From NCBI RefSeq assembly GCF_013336795.1, contig NZ_JAAFZT010000035.1:62001-126000 (forward strand): a DNA stretch of 64,000 nt, in the 5' to 3' direction. Of the stretch, positions 18,655-27,197 are shown piece by piece. Numbering within the stretch: the stretch's first letter is position 1; each line of letters starts with the position of its first letter. Below the pieces are notes generated by a model that saw only the letters and a program-made list of their open reading frames with translations, had not been told where the DNA came from and made no database searches. The stretch comes from Alteripontixanthobacter muriae. Lineage in GTDB: Bacteria > Pseudomonadota > Alphaproteobacteria > Sphingomonadales > Sphingomonadaceae. The translations under genes and the position numbers were made by a program.

Positions 18655-19911
18655 TTACGACCCCTGCCTCACCTGTTGGGGGGCGATGACGTCGCCCTCG
18701 CTGTAGAAGCCGCCTGCCCGCAGCACGATGCGTTCATTCCCCGACAGGCCGCCTGCGATGGTGATGCCTTCCTCGGTGACGTTGCCGGTCGTCACGGCAC
18801 GCCGCACCAGGCGGTTGCCTTCGCCGACGATCAGCACATAGCTGCCCTGCTCGTCGGAAAGAATCGCGCTCTCCGGCAGTACCGGCGCCACGACAGTGCC
18901 GCTGTTGATGACGGCACTGGCGAAACCGCCCGGGCGCAGGGCCGGGTCGTAGGACAGGGCGATGCGCGCAGTGCCCTGGCGGGTCTGCTCGTCGATGGTG
19001 GGCGCGAGCTGCCAGATCTGGCCGGTGAGGGTCTGTTCGCTGCCGACAGGCGTCACCTGCGCAGGCGCACCGACGGACAGGCGCGACAGATCGTCTTCGC
19101 CAACGCGTGCCAGAAGCTCCATTTCGCCGCCGCGAGCGATAACGAAGAGCGCACCCGAACCGGCACCGACGATCTGGCCGGGTTCGACATTGCGTTCCAG
19201 CACGAGGCCCGAGGCGGGCGCGGTGACGTTGAGTCGCTCGTTGCGGGCCTGCAATTCGCTGGCCTGCGCACGCGCCACGCGCACGCGGGCGACGGCGGCA
19301 TCGCGGGTGGCCGTCAGCCGGTCGACATCCGCTGTGGAAATGAAGCCGCGATCAACCAGCTGCAGGGCGCGGTCGAGGTTGGATTGGGCAAGGTCGGCAT
19401 CGGCCTGCGCCACCTGTACCTGCGCCGAAGCGCCTGCGGCCTGCTGGTTCTGAACCGACCGGTCAATGATGGCCAGCGTCTGGCCTTCGCTCACCCAATC
19501 GCCGGCATCCACGGGAACGGCGACGACGCGCCCACCTTCGCCCGCGACACCGACCGGCAAGGCGCGGCGTGCAGCCAGCGATCCGGTGGCGGAAATGGAT
19601 CCTTCGATAGTGGCATTGCCCGGTGAGACGACGCTGACCGTGGGCACCTGCTCCACCTCGGCTACAGCTTCTTCTTCCCCGGCCATGAGGAAATAGGCGA
19701 CTGCGGCCAGAACCAGCGCGGCGATGATGGCGAAGATGACCCACCTCTTGCGCGCACGCTTTTTCGCAACTGCGACATCGTCTTCGTGGTAGCCGTCGCC
19801 TTCGAAGCCGTCCGAGCGCATGGGTGCCGACAGGCCGGAAGAGCCTGTATCGTGCATTCCGGGGTCCCGCCTGCGGGCAGAGCCTGAGTCGATCGTCGTT
19901 TCGTAATTCAT
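18655..19911 (-). CDS. RND efflux periplasmic adaptor subunit (membrane fusion protein)
   Basis: This 418-residue HlyD/AcrA-type adaptor links the RND pump at 15214-18642 to an outer-membrane channel. It has an N-terminal membrane helix (residues 55-75, VIFAIIAALVLAAVAYFLMA) after a charged cytoplasmic head, then a biotinyl-lipoyl-like hairpin flanking a coiled coil rich in Ala/Gln/Asp (about residues 150-215). A beta-barrel domain follows (LSVGAPAQVTPVGSEQTLTGQI). It is the first gene of an MFP-RND-DUF445 operon. The gap upstream (19912-20092) should hold the promoter; I see no regulator gene next to it. Confidence 0.9.
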   Translation of the reverse strand: MNYETTIDSGSARRRDPGMHDTGSSGLSAPMRSDGFEGDGYHEDDVAVAKKRARKRWVIFAIIAALVLAAVAYFLMAGEEEAVAEVEQVPTVSVVSPGNATIEGSISATGSLAARRALPVGVAGEGGRVVAVPVDAGDWVSEGQTLAIIDRSVQNQQAAGASAQVQVAQADADLAQSNLDRALQLVDRGFISTADVDRLTATRDAAVARVRVARAQASELQARNERLNVTAPASGLVLERNVEPGQIVGAGSGALFVIARGGEMELLARVGEDDLSRLSVGAPAQVTPVGSEQTLTGQIWQLAPTIDEQTRQGTARIALSYDPALRPGGFASAVINSGTVVAPVLPESAILSDEQGSYVLIVGEGNRLVRRAVTTGNVTEEGITIAGGLSGNERIVLRAGGFYSEGDVIAPQQVRQGS

Positions 19912-20092
19912 CGGGCCGCCTTCGCTTAGTCGCGGTGTGTTATACGCCTAAATCACCTGCCGACAAGGGCAGGGCGTATCTGGGCGCGTGCATATACCGG
20001 CGCGGTGGGCAGCGCAATCGACTGGTCGACGGATGACGTTATCGTCCGACGAACGTGCAGTCCTGCTTGATAGAAGCAGGCCGCAGAATGAG

Positions 20093-20123
20093 AAAAGGCG
20101 GGTGCAGCAACGCCGCACCCGCC
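20093..20123 (-). terminator. rho-independent terminator of the YeaQ-type gene
   Basis: On the minus strand GGCGGGTGC and GCACCCGCC (plus-strand 20097-20105 and 20115-20123) form a perfect 9-bp stem with a 9-base loop, followed by TTTT (plus-strand AAAA at 20093-20096). It lies 32 bases after the stop of the gene at 20155. Confidence 0.85.
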
Positions 20124-20154
20124 CTTCGTCGAGCTATTCTGCTAAAATATGTAT

Positions 20155-20418
20155 TTACCGTACGCGGCCACGCTGCACGAGGTTCACGATCGCCAGAAGA
20201 ACGCAGGCACCGACGAAAGCGATGATGAGGCCGGTAAGCGAGAATTCCTGAATCGTGCCGCCCCAGCCGAATGCATTTGCGATGAGATTGCCGATCAACG
20301 ATCCGATGATGCCGACGACGATGTTCCAGAAGATGCCCATCGAGGCATCACGGTTCATGACGAGGCTGGCGAGCCAACCGGCGATACCGCCGATGATGAT
20401 CGCGATAATCCATTCCAT
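20155..20418 (-). CDS. GlsB/YeaQ/YmgE family small stress-related membrane protein
   Basis: This 87-residue, very hydrophobic protein has three predicted membrane segments and the glycine-rich family pattern (IIGGIAGWLASLVM, GIFWNIVVGIIGSLIGNLI, GLIIAFVGACVLLAIVNLV). Family members were once called transglycosylase-associated proteins and are often induced by stress; no enzymatic activity is established. An AGGAGGAAGTAC ribosome-binding site precedes the ATG on the minus strand. The gene is monocistronic with its own terminator. The 198-base gap to sciP (20419-20616) is presumably its promoter region and holds no other gene. Confidence 0.88.
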   Translation of the reverse strand: MEWIIAIIIGGIAGWLASLVMNRDASMGIFWNIVVGIIGSLIGNLIANAFGWGGTIQEFSLTGLIIAFVGACVLLAIVNLVQRGRVR

Positions 20419-20616
20419 AGTACTTCCTCCTGAAGTGTTCTTTTCTTACTTCAAGACGAGAAACTACGACAGGCTTGCACTTGTTCCCGCTGTTTCGTCT
20501 CTAAACGCGCGATGAAAGGCAGCGCGATGGATTTATGGCCGTTTTCCAGCAATACTGGCGGACAGATTTAATCGGACCTGATCAGAAGCCTGCTTTCCTG
20601 CAGCCCTCGTCTGTGC

Positions 20617-20916
20617 TCAATATTTGAGCTGTCGTTCATACAGGTCGCGATAATGCTGGATGCGCGTGACGCGAAGGCCCTGCATGCCCGACCGGTCGAC
20701 AGCACGCTGCCAGGAAGCGAATTCCTCAAGTGTCAGGCCATAGCGCTCGAGCACTTCATCCATCGTCAGCAGCCCGCCATTGACGGCGGCCACCACTTCC
20801 GCCTTGCGGCGAACGACCCATCGCTTCGTGGTCGGCGGCGGCAGATCGGCTACCGTCAGCGGCTCTCCGAGTGGGCCAATGACCTGCGCAGGCCTGATGT
20901 CTTGGTTTTCAATCAT
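20617..20916 (-). CDS. sciP: SciP-type DUF1153 cell-cycle regulator (CtrA inhibitor)
   Basis: SciP is a small helix-turn-helix protein that in Caulobacter binds CtrA or its promoters and blocks CtrA-dependent transcription in G1 cells. The 99-residue protein matches the family closely: RPAQVIGPLGEPLTVADLPP, TKRWVVRRKAEVVAAVNGGL, the YGLTLEEFASWQRAVDRSGM helix-turn-helix region and GLRVTRIQHYR. I chose ATG 20916 (MIENQDI), preceded by a GAGAG-type ribosome-binding site, because the conserved domain starts ten residues later. The frame is open to 20982, so a longer form is possible. Two GTTAAC hexamers lie upstream at 20999 and 21020. Confidence 0.9.
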   Translation of the reverse strand: MIENQDIRPAQVIGPLGEPLTVADLPPPTTKRWVVRRKAEVVAAVNGGLLTMDEVLERYGLTLEEFASWQRAVDRSGMQGLRVTRIQHYRDLYERQLKY

Positions 20917-21016
20917 TGTATCTCTCGGTCGCCACGGTCCGCTTGTACCGGGGGTGAGCATTGCATCGTGGTGGTTTGCCATGCTCTAAAGCAAATTGGT
21001 TAACGGGCGGTTTTCC

Positions 21017-21235
21017 CTAGTTAACCGATGGCGATTGTTCCGTTTCGGACCCGCCATGCGTGTCAAGTTCGCTATCCGCCTCGGCACGCAGAAGATGCCG
21101 CAAGTCGCGGGCGGCGGCGAGGCGGGCCGTCAGCTCGGCCCAGAAAAGCGGCCGCAGTTCCGGCGAGTCGTCAGGTTCACCGGCGGATTTTTCCGCGTCG
21201 AAGCCGAACCGTTCCAATGTGCTGATCTCGATCAT
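21017..21235 (-). CDS. hypothetical protein, 72 residues
   Basis: This is a possible small gene upstream of sciP on the same strand. It begins MIEISTLERFGFDAEKSAGE and continues with a plausible amphipathic segment (LFWAELTARLAAARDLRHLL), ending in a polar tail. It has no family I recognise, no signal peptide and no membrane helix. I chose ATG 21235; a GTG three codons earlier (21244) is also in frame. Its acidic, leucine-containing composition looks more like protein than the usual arginine/alanine-rich shadow frames, and no gene lies on the other strand here. If real, it may share a transcript with sciP. Confidence 0.5.
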   Translation of the reverse strand: MIEISTLERFGFDAEKSAGEPDDSPELRPLFWAELTARLAAARDLRHLLRAEADSELDTHGGSETEQSPSVN

Positions 21236-21363
21236 GCCGTTCACTTAGCGGTCGCATGGTCAATATCCGGTAAATGCCGCCTTCAGCGAATATTAGGCTT
21301 ACCGGCCGGTTGCGGGACCCTTGCCGCCCCCGCCCGCCCTTTCGCCATCACCGTTGCGCGTGT

Positions 21364-22566
21364 ATGAGCGGCTGCATGAACGCACCCTCTTTCATCAAGG
21401 ATACCACGCAATCGGCCCCGGCTTCAGCCTTCGGCTCGATCGAAGATCCGTCGACCGTGTTCGAACTCCCGCGCCCGCCTGCCGAATGCCGCATCGTCGT
21501 CGCGATGTCAGGCGGAGTCGATTCCTCCGTCGTGGCCGCTCTCGCCGCCCGGAGCGGAGCTGAAGTGATCGGCATAACCCTGCAATTGTTCGACTATGGT
21601 GCCGCCACCGGGCGCAAGGGCGCCTGCTGCGCCGGAGAGGATATAGCCGATGCGCGTGCGGTTGCAGACCGGCTGGGCATCGCGCATTACGTGTTCGACC
21701 ACGAGAGCGCCTTTCGCGACGACGTTGTCGACAATTTTGCGGATGATTACCTGAAGGGCCGCACGCCGGTGCCCTGCATTCGCTGCAACATGGGGCCAAA
21801 ATTCACCGATCTGTTCCGCATGGCGCGTGAGCTGGGGGCGGACTGCCTCGCCACCGGACATTACGTGCGCCGCGAGAATGGCGCAGCCGGACCGGAACTG
21901 CACCGCGCCTGCGACCCGGCGCGCGACCAGTCATATTTCCTGTATGCCACGACGGAGGATCAGCTGGACTTCCTGCGCTTCCCCTTGGGCGGGATGCCCA
22001 AGACGCAGGTGCGCGAACTGGCCGACACTGCGGGCTTGAGGAACGCTGCGAAGCCCGACAGCCAGGATATCTGCTTCGTGCCCGATGGCGATTACGCCAA
22101 GGTGGTGAAGAAGCTGCGACCGGAAGGTGCCCGCCCCGGTCCGATCGTGCATGCCAGAACCGGCGAGGTGCTGGGACAGCACGAGGGAATCGTCCACTTC
22201 ACCGTCGGACAAAGACGCGGGCTGGAAATCGGCGGCCAGCCCGAGCCTCTCTATGTGGTCGGCCTCGATGCCGACACGGCGCAGGTCCGCGTCGGCCCCA
22301 AGGCGATGCTGGCGGTAAACAGCGCAACGATCATCGAGACGAACCGTATCGGTCCGCTGCCCGACGCACCGCTAACCGCCAAGGTACGGTCCTTGTCCAA
22401 ACCCGTTCCCGTCACTGTCGTGGGCGAACTGGGTGAAGGAAATCCGATCATTCTGCATTTCGCTCAGGCCGAATTCGGCGTCGCCCCGGGCCAGGCGGCG
22501 GTGATTTATGCCGGAGAACGGGTGGTTGGCGGCGGCTGGATCGATGCGACCAGCGCGGCAGCCTGA
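21364..22566 (+). CDS. mnmA: tRNA-specific 2-thiouridylase MnmA
   Basis: MnmA thiolates uridine 34 of tRNA-Lys, -Glu and -Gln at position 2, using ATP and sulfur relayed from IscS/Tus-type carriers. The 400-residue protein has the PP-loop [14 protein letters not shown] near residue 47 and the first catalytic cysteine in [14 protein letters not shown]. The second catalytic cysteine is in [15 protein letters not shown], with [17 protein letters not shown] and C-terminal beta-barrel motifs after it. The start is uncertain between ATG 21364 and ATG 21376, since neither has a clear ribosome-binding site. The gene stands alone on this strand. Confidence 0.95.
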   Translation: MSGCMNAPSFIKDTTQSAPASAFGSIEDPSTVFELPRPPAECRIVVAMSGGVDSSVVAALAARSGAEVIGITLQLFDYGAATGRKGACCAGEDIADARAVADRLGIAHYVFDHESAFRDDVVDNFADDYLKGRTPVPCIRCNMGPKFTDLFRMARELGADCLATGHYVRRENGAAGPELHRACDPARDQSYFLYATTEDQLDFLRFPLGGMPKTQVRELADTAGLRNAAKPDSQDICFVPDGDYAKVVKKLRPEGARPGPIVHARTGEVLGQHEGIVHFTVGQRRGLEIGGQPEPLYVVGLDADTAQVRVGPKAMLAVNSATIIETNRIGPLPDAPLTAKVRSLSKPVPVTVVGELGEGNPIILHFAQAEFGVAPGQAAVIYAGERVVGGGWIDATSAAA

Positions 22567-22606
22567 ATTACGGCCCGAAAGACGGCCCGCTTGACAGCCG
22601 GCATCG

Positions 22607-23008
22607 ATGGATATGCGCTCACATCCGCCTACGCATGTTCCGCCGCTTGCGCTGATCCTACTGCTGGCATTCTGTGCCTTGCCAGCCGTGTTCTATCTGC
22701 TCTCCGATCGCGCATCCGACCTTCCGGAAGACAATTACATTGTTTCGGACGGCGCGGCTGGTTCGCCTCTATCGGACCTGCCGATGCGCGGTCTGACCTA
22801 TGGGCCGGACGGAAGGGCCAGTCTGCTCCAAGCTCCTGCCCGCATCCTGGCCATGGACCGTGAGCGCGATAACACCTCGGAAGCGCGCAGCGTTCCCGAC
22901 CGGTCTGCTCCTCGGCCTATCTGGAAAGAAGAGCCGCAGCGGAACGGGCCGAAGCAGCGGCCGATGCAAAGGTCGAGCCACTTTCGAAGCCTGCCAAGCG
23001 CGTGGTGA
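22607..23008 (+). CDS. hypothetical membrane-anchored protein, possibly frameshifted
   Basis: This 133-residue frame has one N-terminal hydrophobic segment (LALILLLAFCALPAVFYLL, residues 13-31) and then a polar periplasm-like tail (SDLPEDNYIVSDGAAG). It matches no family I know. After about 22885 the reading frame becomes arginine/proline-rich. Another forward frame, open from about 22864 to a TAA at 23176-23178, instead gives a plausible helical segment (AYLERRAAAERAEAAADAKV then EPLSKPAKRVV). This suggests that the C-terminus may be shifted by an indel or a sequencing error. It follows mnmA by 40 bases and converges on the gene at 23093. Confidence 0.45.
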   Translation: MDMRSHPPTHVPPLALILLLAFCALPAVFYLLSDRASDLPEDNYIVSDGAAGSPLSDLPMRGLTYGPDGRASLLQAPARILAMDRERDNTSEARSVPDRSAPRPIWKEEPQRNGPKQRPMQRSSHFRSLPSAW

Positions 23009-23092
23009 CGCTGTCTGCCCACCCCCGGGCATTCCGCGAACCCCACCCCTCATGCCCGGCAATGCAGAGTGCCGGCTTCCATCCGAAAACCC

Positions 23093-23512
23093 CTAGTCGC
23101 GATATTCCTGCAGGACGCAGCCATAGCCCTCGCGATAGGTCGCAGTATCGCTCTTCAGCAGGGGGAAGCTGGCGGTAACGCTTTTGGACGCCAGATCTTC
23201 TGAAAGCGAGATCGCTTCCATTCCGGCGATGCGGTCCTTCTCGCAATCCTCGATATCGCGCCCCGCGACGAATCGGCATGAACAACCCACCCGCGCTGCG
23301 TATGCCGTGCCTGCACCGGTGTAGCCCTGAATGGGCGCGCGGTAATAATATGCAGCGCCCGCCCCGATCACGCCGATCAACAGGACGATCCACCACCACC
23401 GGCCAGAAGATCGCCCCCCTGAACCGCGCGGGGCAGGCGCGGTGCCGCGGCGCTGGCGACCGCCCGAGGCGGGCCGTTTCTGTTTTGTCGTTGCCAAGCG
23501 GGAAACCTCCAT
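23093..23512 (-). CDS. hypothetical protein with one transmembrane helix
   Basis: This 139-residue protein has a basic N-terminus (KQKRPASGGRQRRG), a transmembrane helix at about residues 39-57 (WWWIVLLIGVIGAGAAYYY) and a soluble part with four cysteines (VGCSCRFV, IEDCEKD, GYGCVLQ). These could form disulfides if the domain is periplasmic, which the positive-inside pattern supports. I do not recognise the family by name. It is divergent from the serine hydrolase gene 14 bases away, so the two share a very short promoter region and may be functionally linked. Confidence 0.72.
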   Translation of the reverse strand: MEVSRLATTKQKRPASGGRQRRGTAPAPRGSGGRSSGRWWWIVLLIGVIGAGAAYYYRAPIQGYTGAGTAYAARVGCSCRFVAGRDIEDCEKDRIAGMEAISLSEDLASKSVTASFPLLKSDTATYREGYGCVLQEYRD

Positions 23513-23526
23513 GCCAGTGACGCGCC

Positions 23527-24654
23527 ATGACGCTGCGGCCCGCCCCCCTTATCGCCTGCCTTGCCCTGCTGCCAAGCCTCGGCGCGTGCAGCGATGAAGT
23601 GGCAGCGCCCGAACCGTTGTCGAGCATGGCACTGGCCGCCGTAAGCGAAGATCCGGGCGCGCCGACGGAGCAACTCGCCCGCGCGGTCGACGATCTTTTC
23701 ATCGACGAGGATCGGCTCGGCGATACGCGAGCGCTGGTGGTGATGCACGAGGGCGAGGTTGCGGCAGAACGGTATGGCCCGGATTACGGGCCGGAAACCC
23801 GCTTCGTCAGCTGGTCGATGGCGAAGACCATCACGGCGGTGATGATCGGGATGCTGGTCGCCGACGGGCGGCTGAACCTGGATCGCACCCCGCCGATACC
23901 GCGCTGGCAGCGCCCCGGCGATCCGCGCAGCGACATTACCCTGCGCCAGTTGCTGCAGATGCGATCGGGCCTGCGGCACACGGAAGCGGGCAACCCGCCC
24001 TACGAATCCTCCGAAGTGCGGATGCTGTTCCTGGACGGCCGCGACGATATGGCCGAATGGGCGGAAAGCCAGCCGCTCGAAGCCGAGCCGGGGCGCGCCT
24101 TCGAATATTCGAGCAACACCACGGTCATTCTGGCCGACATCGCCGCCCGCGTCCTGACGCAGAGCGACGATCCCGAGGTGCGGCGACAAGCGGTTTCCTC
24201 ATACCTGCATGCGCGCCTGTTCGACCCGCTGGGCATGGACTCGATGGTGCCGGAATTCGATGCCAGCGGCACGCTGATTGGCGGCAGTCTGATCCACGGC
24301 AATGCGCGCGACTGGGCGAAGTTCGGCGAATTCCTGCGCCACGGGGGCTCTCATCGCGGCGCGCAACTGGTGCCGCGCAAGTGGGTGGAACTCATGACCA
24401 GCCCCAGCCCGCGCAGCCCGCATTATGGCGGGCAGACCTGGCTCAACCGCGAAACGGGCGAAAGTGAGCACCCCCTGTTTCCCGATCGCGCGCCCGATTC
24501 GATGTTCGCGGCTATCGGCCATATGGGCCAATATGTGCTGGTCTCGCCGGATCAGCGGCTGACAGTGGTGCGCCTCGGCCATTCCGACGATGCCCAGCGC
24601 CCGCCCATGCTGCAGGAACTGGCCGACATCATGGAACTCTACCCCAGCCGCTAA
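23527..24654 (+). CDS. beta-lactamase-fold serine hydrolase (class C-like), lipoprotein
   Basis: This 375-residue protein belongs to the beta-lactamase-related serine hydrolases (PF00144 type), which include esterases, peptidases and 6-aminohexanoate-dimer hydrolases. It has the nucleophile motif SMAK (SxxK) near residue 98 (RFVSWSMAKTITAVMIG) and the second motif YSSN near residue 196 (FEYSSNTTVILADI). The signal peptide ends in a lipobox-like LGAC. Substrate is unknown; a role in antibiotic resistance is not implied. It ends 7 bases before the convergent PhzF-type gene. Confidence 0.86.
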   Translation: MTLRPAPLIACLALLPSLGACSDEVAAPEPLSSMALAAVSEDPGAPTEQLARAVDDLFIDEDRLGDTRALVVMHEGEVAAERYGPDYGPETRFVSWSMAKTITAVMIGMLVADGRLNLDRTPPIPRWQRPGDPRSDITLRQLLQMRSGLRHTEAGNPPYESSEVRMLFLDGRDDMAEWAESQPLEAEPGRAFEYSSNTTVILADIAARVLTQSDDPEVRRQAVSSYLHARLFDPLGMDSMVPEFDASGTLIGGSLIHGNARDWAKFGEFLRHGGSHRGAQLVPRKWVELMTSPSPRSPHYGGQTWLNRETGESEHPLFPDRAPDSMFAAIGHMGQYVLVSPDQRLTVVRLGHSDDAQRPPMLQELADIMELYPSR

Positions 24655-24661
24655 GGCCGCT

Positions 24662-25486
24662 TTATTCGGGCAGGCGGAACTGCCCTTCGACCACCGTCAC
24701 GCAGGAGCCCGTCAGCACGGCCCGGTCTTCCTCAAGCCGGCACAAAGCATCTCCGCCCCGGCGCGAGGCCTGATGCGCGGTAAATTCCGCCCTGCCCAGT
24801 CGATCCGCCCAGAAGGGCGTCAGCGTTGCGTGGGCAGACCCCGTGAAGCTGTCCTCGTCCGCGCCGCCTCCCGGTACGAAGACCCGGCTGACAACATCAG
24901 TGTCCCTGCCTGGCGCGGTGCAGATGAACTGATTGTCGCCCAGCAATCCCAGACCGCGAATGTCCGGATCGAGCGCCCGGACGGCGGCCTCGTTCTCGAA
25001 AAAAAAGATGTCGTAACCATCCGCATTGCGCCAGATTTCCTGAGGAGTGGCGCCGAGCAGTTTGGCCGCCTCGTCCCACTCGCCCTGCACCGTAGGGATC
25101 GCGGGCAGTGCAAGTTCGTAGCCCGTGTCGCCCCGCCGCACCTCGAGAACTCCGGCCTTGCGCGTGCTGAACCGGACTTTGTCCCCGCCATCGCGGGTGA
25201 GCAGGGCGTACCCGCTCGCCATGGTTGCATGGCCGCACAGGCGCACTTCTTCCGTGGGCGTAAACCAGCGCAGCTTCCAATCCGCCGCATCGGTCCCGTC
25301 GCGGGTGACGAAAGCGGTTTCGGCGAAATTGTTCTCCGCTGCAATCGCCTGCAATGTCGCGTCGGGCAGCCATTCATCCAGCGGCATGACGGCGGCCTGA
25401 TTGCCGGTGAAAGGCAGGGGCGAGCCCGTATTGCCTGTGCAGGTGAAGGCATCGACATGCCAGTAATCGAGAGTCACGGCGCGCAT
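24662..25486 (-). CDS. PhzF-family isomerase/epimerase-like protein
   Basis: This 274-residue protein has the diaminopimelate-epimerase-like fold of PhzF. The substrate loop PFTGNQAAV, the catalytic glutamate in AAENNFAETAFV, TPTEEVRLCGHATMASGYAL and the second-domain FVPGGGADEDSFTGSAHATL are all visible. No other phenazine gene is nearby, so phenazine synthesis is not implied; most homologues act on unknown small molecules. Between DAFT and PFTGN there are eight extra residues (CTGNTGSPL) that seem to duplicate the TGN element. It lies 2 bases downstream of the CDF transporter gene and is likely co-transcribed with pdxH and that gene. Confidence 0.88.
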   Translation of the reverse strand: MRAVTLDYWHVDAFTCTGNTGSPLPFTGNQAAVMPLDEWLPDATLQAIAAENNFAETAFVTRDGTDAADWKLRWFTPTEEVRLCGHATMASGYALLTRDGGDKVRFSTRKAGVLEVRRGDTGYELALPAIPTVQGEWDEAAKLLGATPQEIWRNADGYDIFFFENEAAVRALDPDIRGLGLLGDNQFICTAPGRDTDVVSRVFVPGGGADEDSFTGSAHATLTPFWADRLGRAEFTAHQASRRGGDALCRLEEDRAVLTGSCVTVVEGQFRLPE

Positions 25487-25488
25487 CC

Positions 25489-26430
25489 TCAGCTTCCCTT
25501 TTCCAGCGATTCGAACAGATTTTCCTCCACCAGCGGATCGTCGGGCTTATCGACATGGCCTTCGGGGTCGATGTGGATCAACAGTTCCATGCCGGGGAAA
25601 TGCCGGCACAAGTCGCGTTCCACGTCTTCGAGGATATCGTGCGCCTCCTGCACCGTCATTCCAGCCGGCATGTCGACGTGAAACTGCACGAAATCATGCG
25701 CTCCGCTGGTGCGCGTGCGTAGATCGTGCAGATTGCTGAGCTGCGGGTGCGTGGCCGCAATCTCGACGAAGCGCTGGCGCTTGTCTTCGGGCCATTCGCG
25801 GTCCATCAGATGGTCCACCGCTTCCAGCCCCGCGCGCCACGCGCCCCAGGCCAGCCAGGCGGCGATGGCGAGGCCGATGACCGGGTCCGCCGCGCCCAGC
25901 CCGAGATATTGATCGAGCACCAGCGCAGCGATGACCGCCGCGTTGAGCAGCAGGTCGGACTGGTAATGCACATTGTCGGCCTTGATCGCGACCGATCCGG
26001 TGCGGGCGATCACGTGGCGCTGCCAGGCGATAAGCGCAAGAGTCGCGACAATCGCGGCGACGGAGACGGCGATGCCCTCTTCTGCCGCCGCCGTGCGTCC
26101 TCCGCCCACCAATTGCACGGCGGAACGCCAAGCGATGGCAACGGCCGACACGCCGATCAGCATTACCTGGAACATGGCGGACAAGGCCTCCGCCTTGCCG
26201 TGGCCGAAGCGATGTTCCCGGTCCGCCGGTTGCGCGGCGATCCAGACGCCTGCCAGCGTCGCGATACTGGCGACGAGGTCCAGACCCGTATCGGCGAGGC
26301 TGCCGAGCATCGCGGCGCTGCCCGTGCGCCATGTCGCCCAGCCCTTCAGCACCGCCAGGAACAGCGCCGTGGCGATGGAGGCATAGGCAGCGCTGCGGGT
26401 CAGCGCGGCATCGGATGAGTGCGTGCTCAC
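25489..26430 (-). CDS. cation diffusion facilitator transporter (FieF-like)
   Basis: This 313-residue inner-membrane antiporter is expected to export divalent metals such as zinc, iron or manganese. It has six membrane segments with the family signature LGSLADTGLDLVASIATLAG, HRFGHGKAEALSAM and a metal-site-like KADNVHYQSDLLLNAAVI. A cytoplasmic dimerisation domain follows (DLRTRTSGAHDFVQFHVDMP). Translation starts at GTG 26430, which overlaps the pdxH TGA as GTGA. Metal specificity cannot be called without the exact TM2/TM5 quartet alignment. Confidence 0.9.
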   Translation of the reverse strand: MSTHSSDAALTRSAAYASIATALFLAVLKGWATWRTGSAAMLGSLADTGLDLVASIATLAGVWIAAQPADREHRFGHGKAEALSAMFQVMLIGVSAVAIAWRSAVQLVGGGRTAAAEEGIAVSVAAIVATLALIAWQRHVIARTGSVAIKADNVHYQSDLLLNAAVIAALVLDQYLGLGAADPVIGLAIAAWLAWGAWRAGLEAVDHLMDREWPEDKRQRFVEIAATHPQLSNLHDLRTRTSGAHDFVQFHVDMPAGMTVQEAHDILEDVERDLCRHFPGMELLIHIDPEGHVDKPDDPLVEENLFESLEKGS

Positions 26431-27059
26431 GGGTACAGCAGCGTATCTGCCCAGCCCGTTTCACCCGGTCGGCGCGTGAACAGGCGCCGATCGTGGAGGC
26501 GATTGGGGCGGTCGAGCCAGAACTCCATTCGGTCGGGTCTCAGGGTAAAGCCCGTCCAGTGATCGGGACGCGGCACATCCCCTTCGGGAAAGCGGGCGGC
26601 GAGTTCCTCGATCCGGGCGAGATAGGTCGCACGGGTCGGCAAGGGGCGCGACTGGTCGGATGCGGCTGAACCGATCTGCGAATCGCGGCCGCGGGAATGG
26701 AAATAGGCGTCCGCCCGTTCGGCACTGACTTCCTGCAACGGCCCTTCGATGCGGATCTGACGGCGCAGGCTCTTCCAATGAAACAGCAGAGCGGCATGGC
26801 CATTGGCGCGGATCTCGGTGCCCTTGCGGCTCTGCGCATTGGTGTAGAAGGTAAAGCCCTCTTCCGGCGCATGCTCCTTCAACAGCACCATGCGTACGGA
26901 CGGGATGCCGTCAGGCGTGGCGGTCGCCAGGGCCATCGCATTGGGATCGTTGGGTTCGCTGTCCTGTGCCTCTGCGAACCAAAGGTCGAACAAGCGGAAG
27001 GGATCGCCGTCCTGATCGCTGACGCCGGGTATAGCGCTGGTTGCCAGATCGTCCGCCAT
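26427..27059 (-). CDS. pdxH: pyridoxamine 5'-phosphate oxidase
   Basis: PdxH is the FMN-dependent oxidase that makes pyridoxal 5'-phosphate from PNP or PMP. The 210-residue protein shows DPFRLFDLWFAEA, NAMALATATPDGIPSVRMVL (FMN site), FYTNAQSRKG, FHWKSLRRQIRIEG and the C-terminal signature WLDRPNRLHDRRLFTR. I chose ATG 27059 (MADDLATSA); the open frame extends to 27143 but without conservation. It heads a likely pdxH-CDF-phzF-like operon and is divergent from the dnaJ-like gene. Confidence 0.94.
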   Translation of the reverse strand: MADDLATSAIPGVSDQDGDPFRLFDLWFAEAQDSEPNDPNAMALATATPDGIPSVRMVLLKEHAPEEGFTFYTNAQSRKGTEIRANGHAALLFHWKSLRRQIRIEGPLQEVSAERADAYFHSRGRDSQIGSAASDQSRPLPTRATYLARIEELAARFPEGDVPRPDHWTGFTLRPDRMEFWLDRPNRLHDRRLFTRRPGETGWADTLLYP

Positions 27060-27197
27060 GCGAAGGCTCCTGTTCCGACCATATCCGGTCGCTGCCGATA
27101 GTGAGCCGGCCCTAGCTTCAATGGCGGCGGGAGGAAAGTGCACCGCGCCATTGCGGCACGCTTGCGCTGCCGCGGTGCATTACCTAGCTGTCACACC

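Noticed and set aside
22917-23702. A 261-codon minus-strand frame around the gene at 23093
   Set aside because: It overlaps two better-supported genes in other frames and has no conserved pattern.
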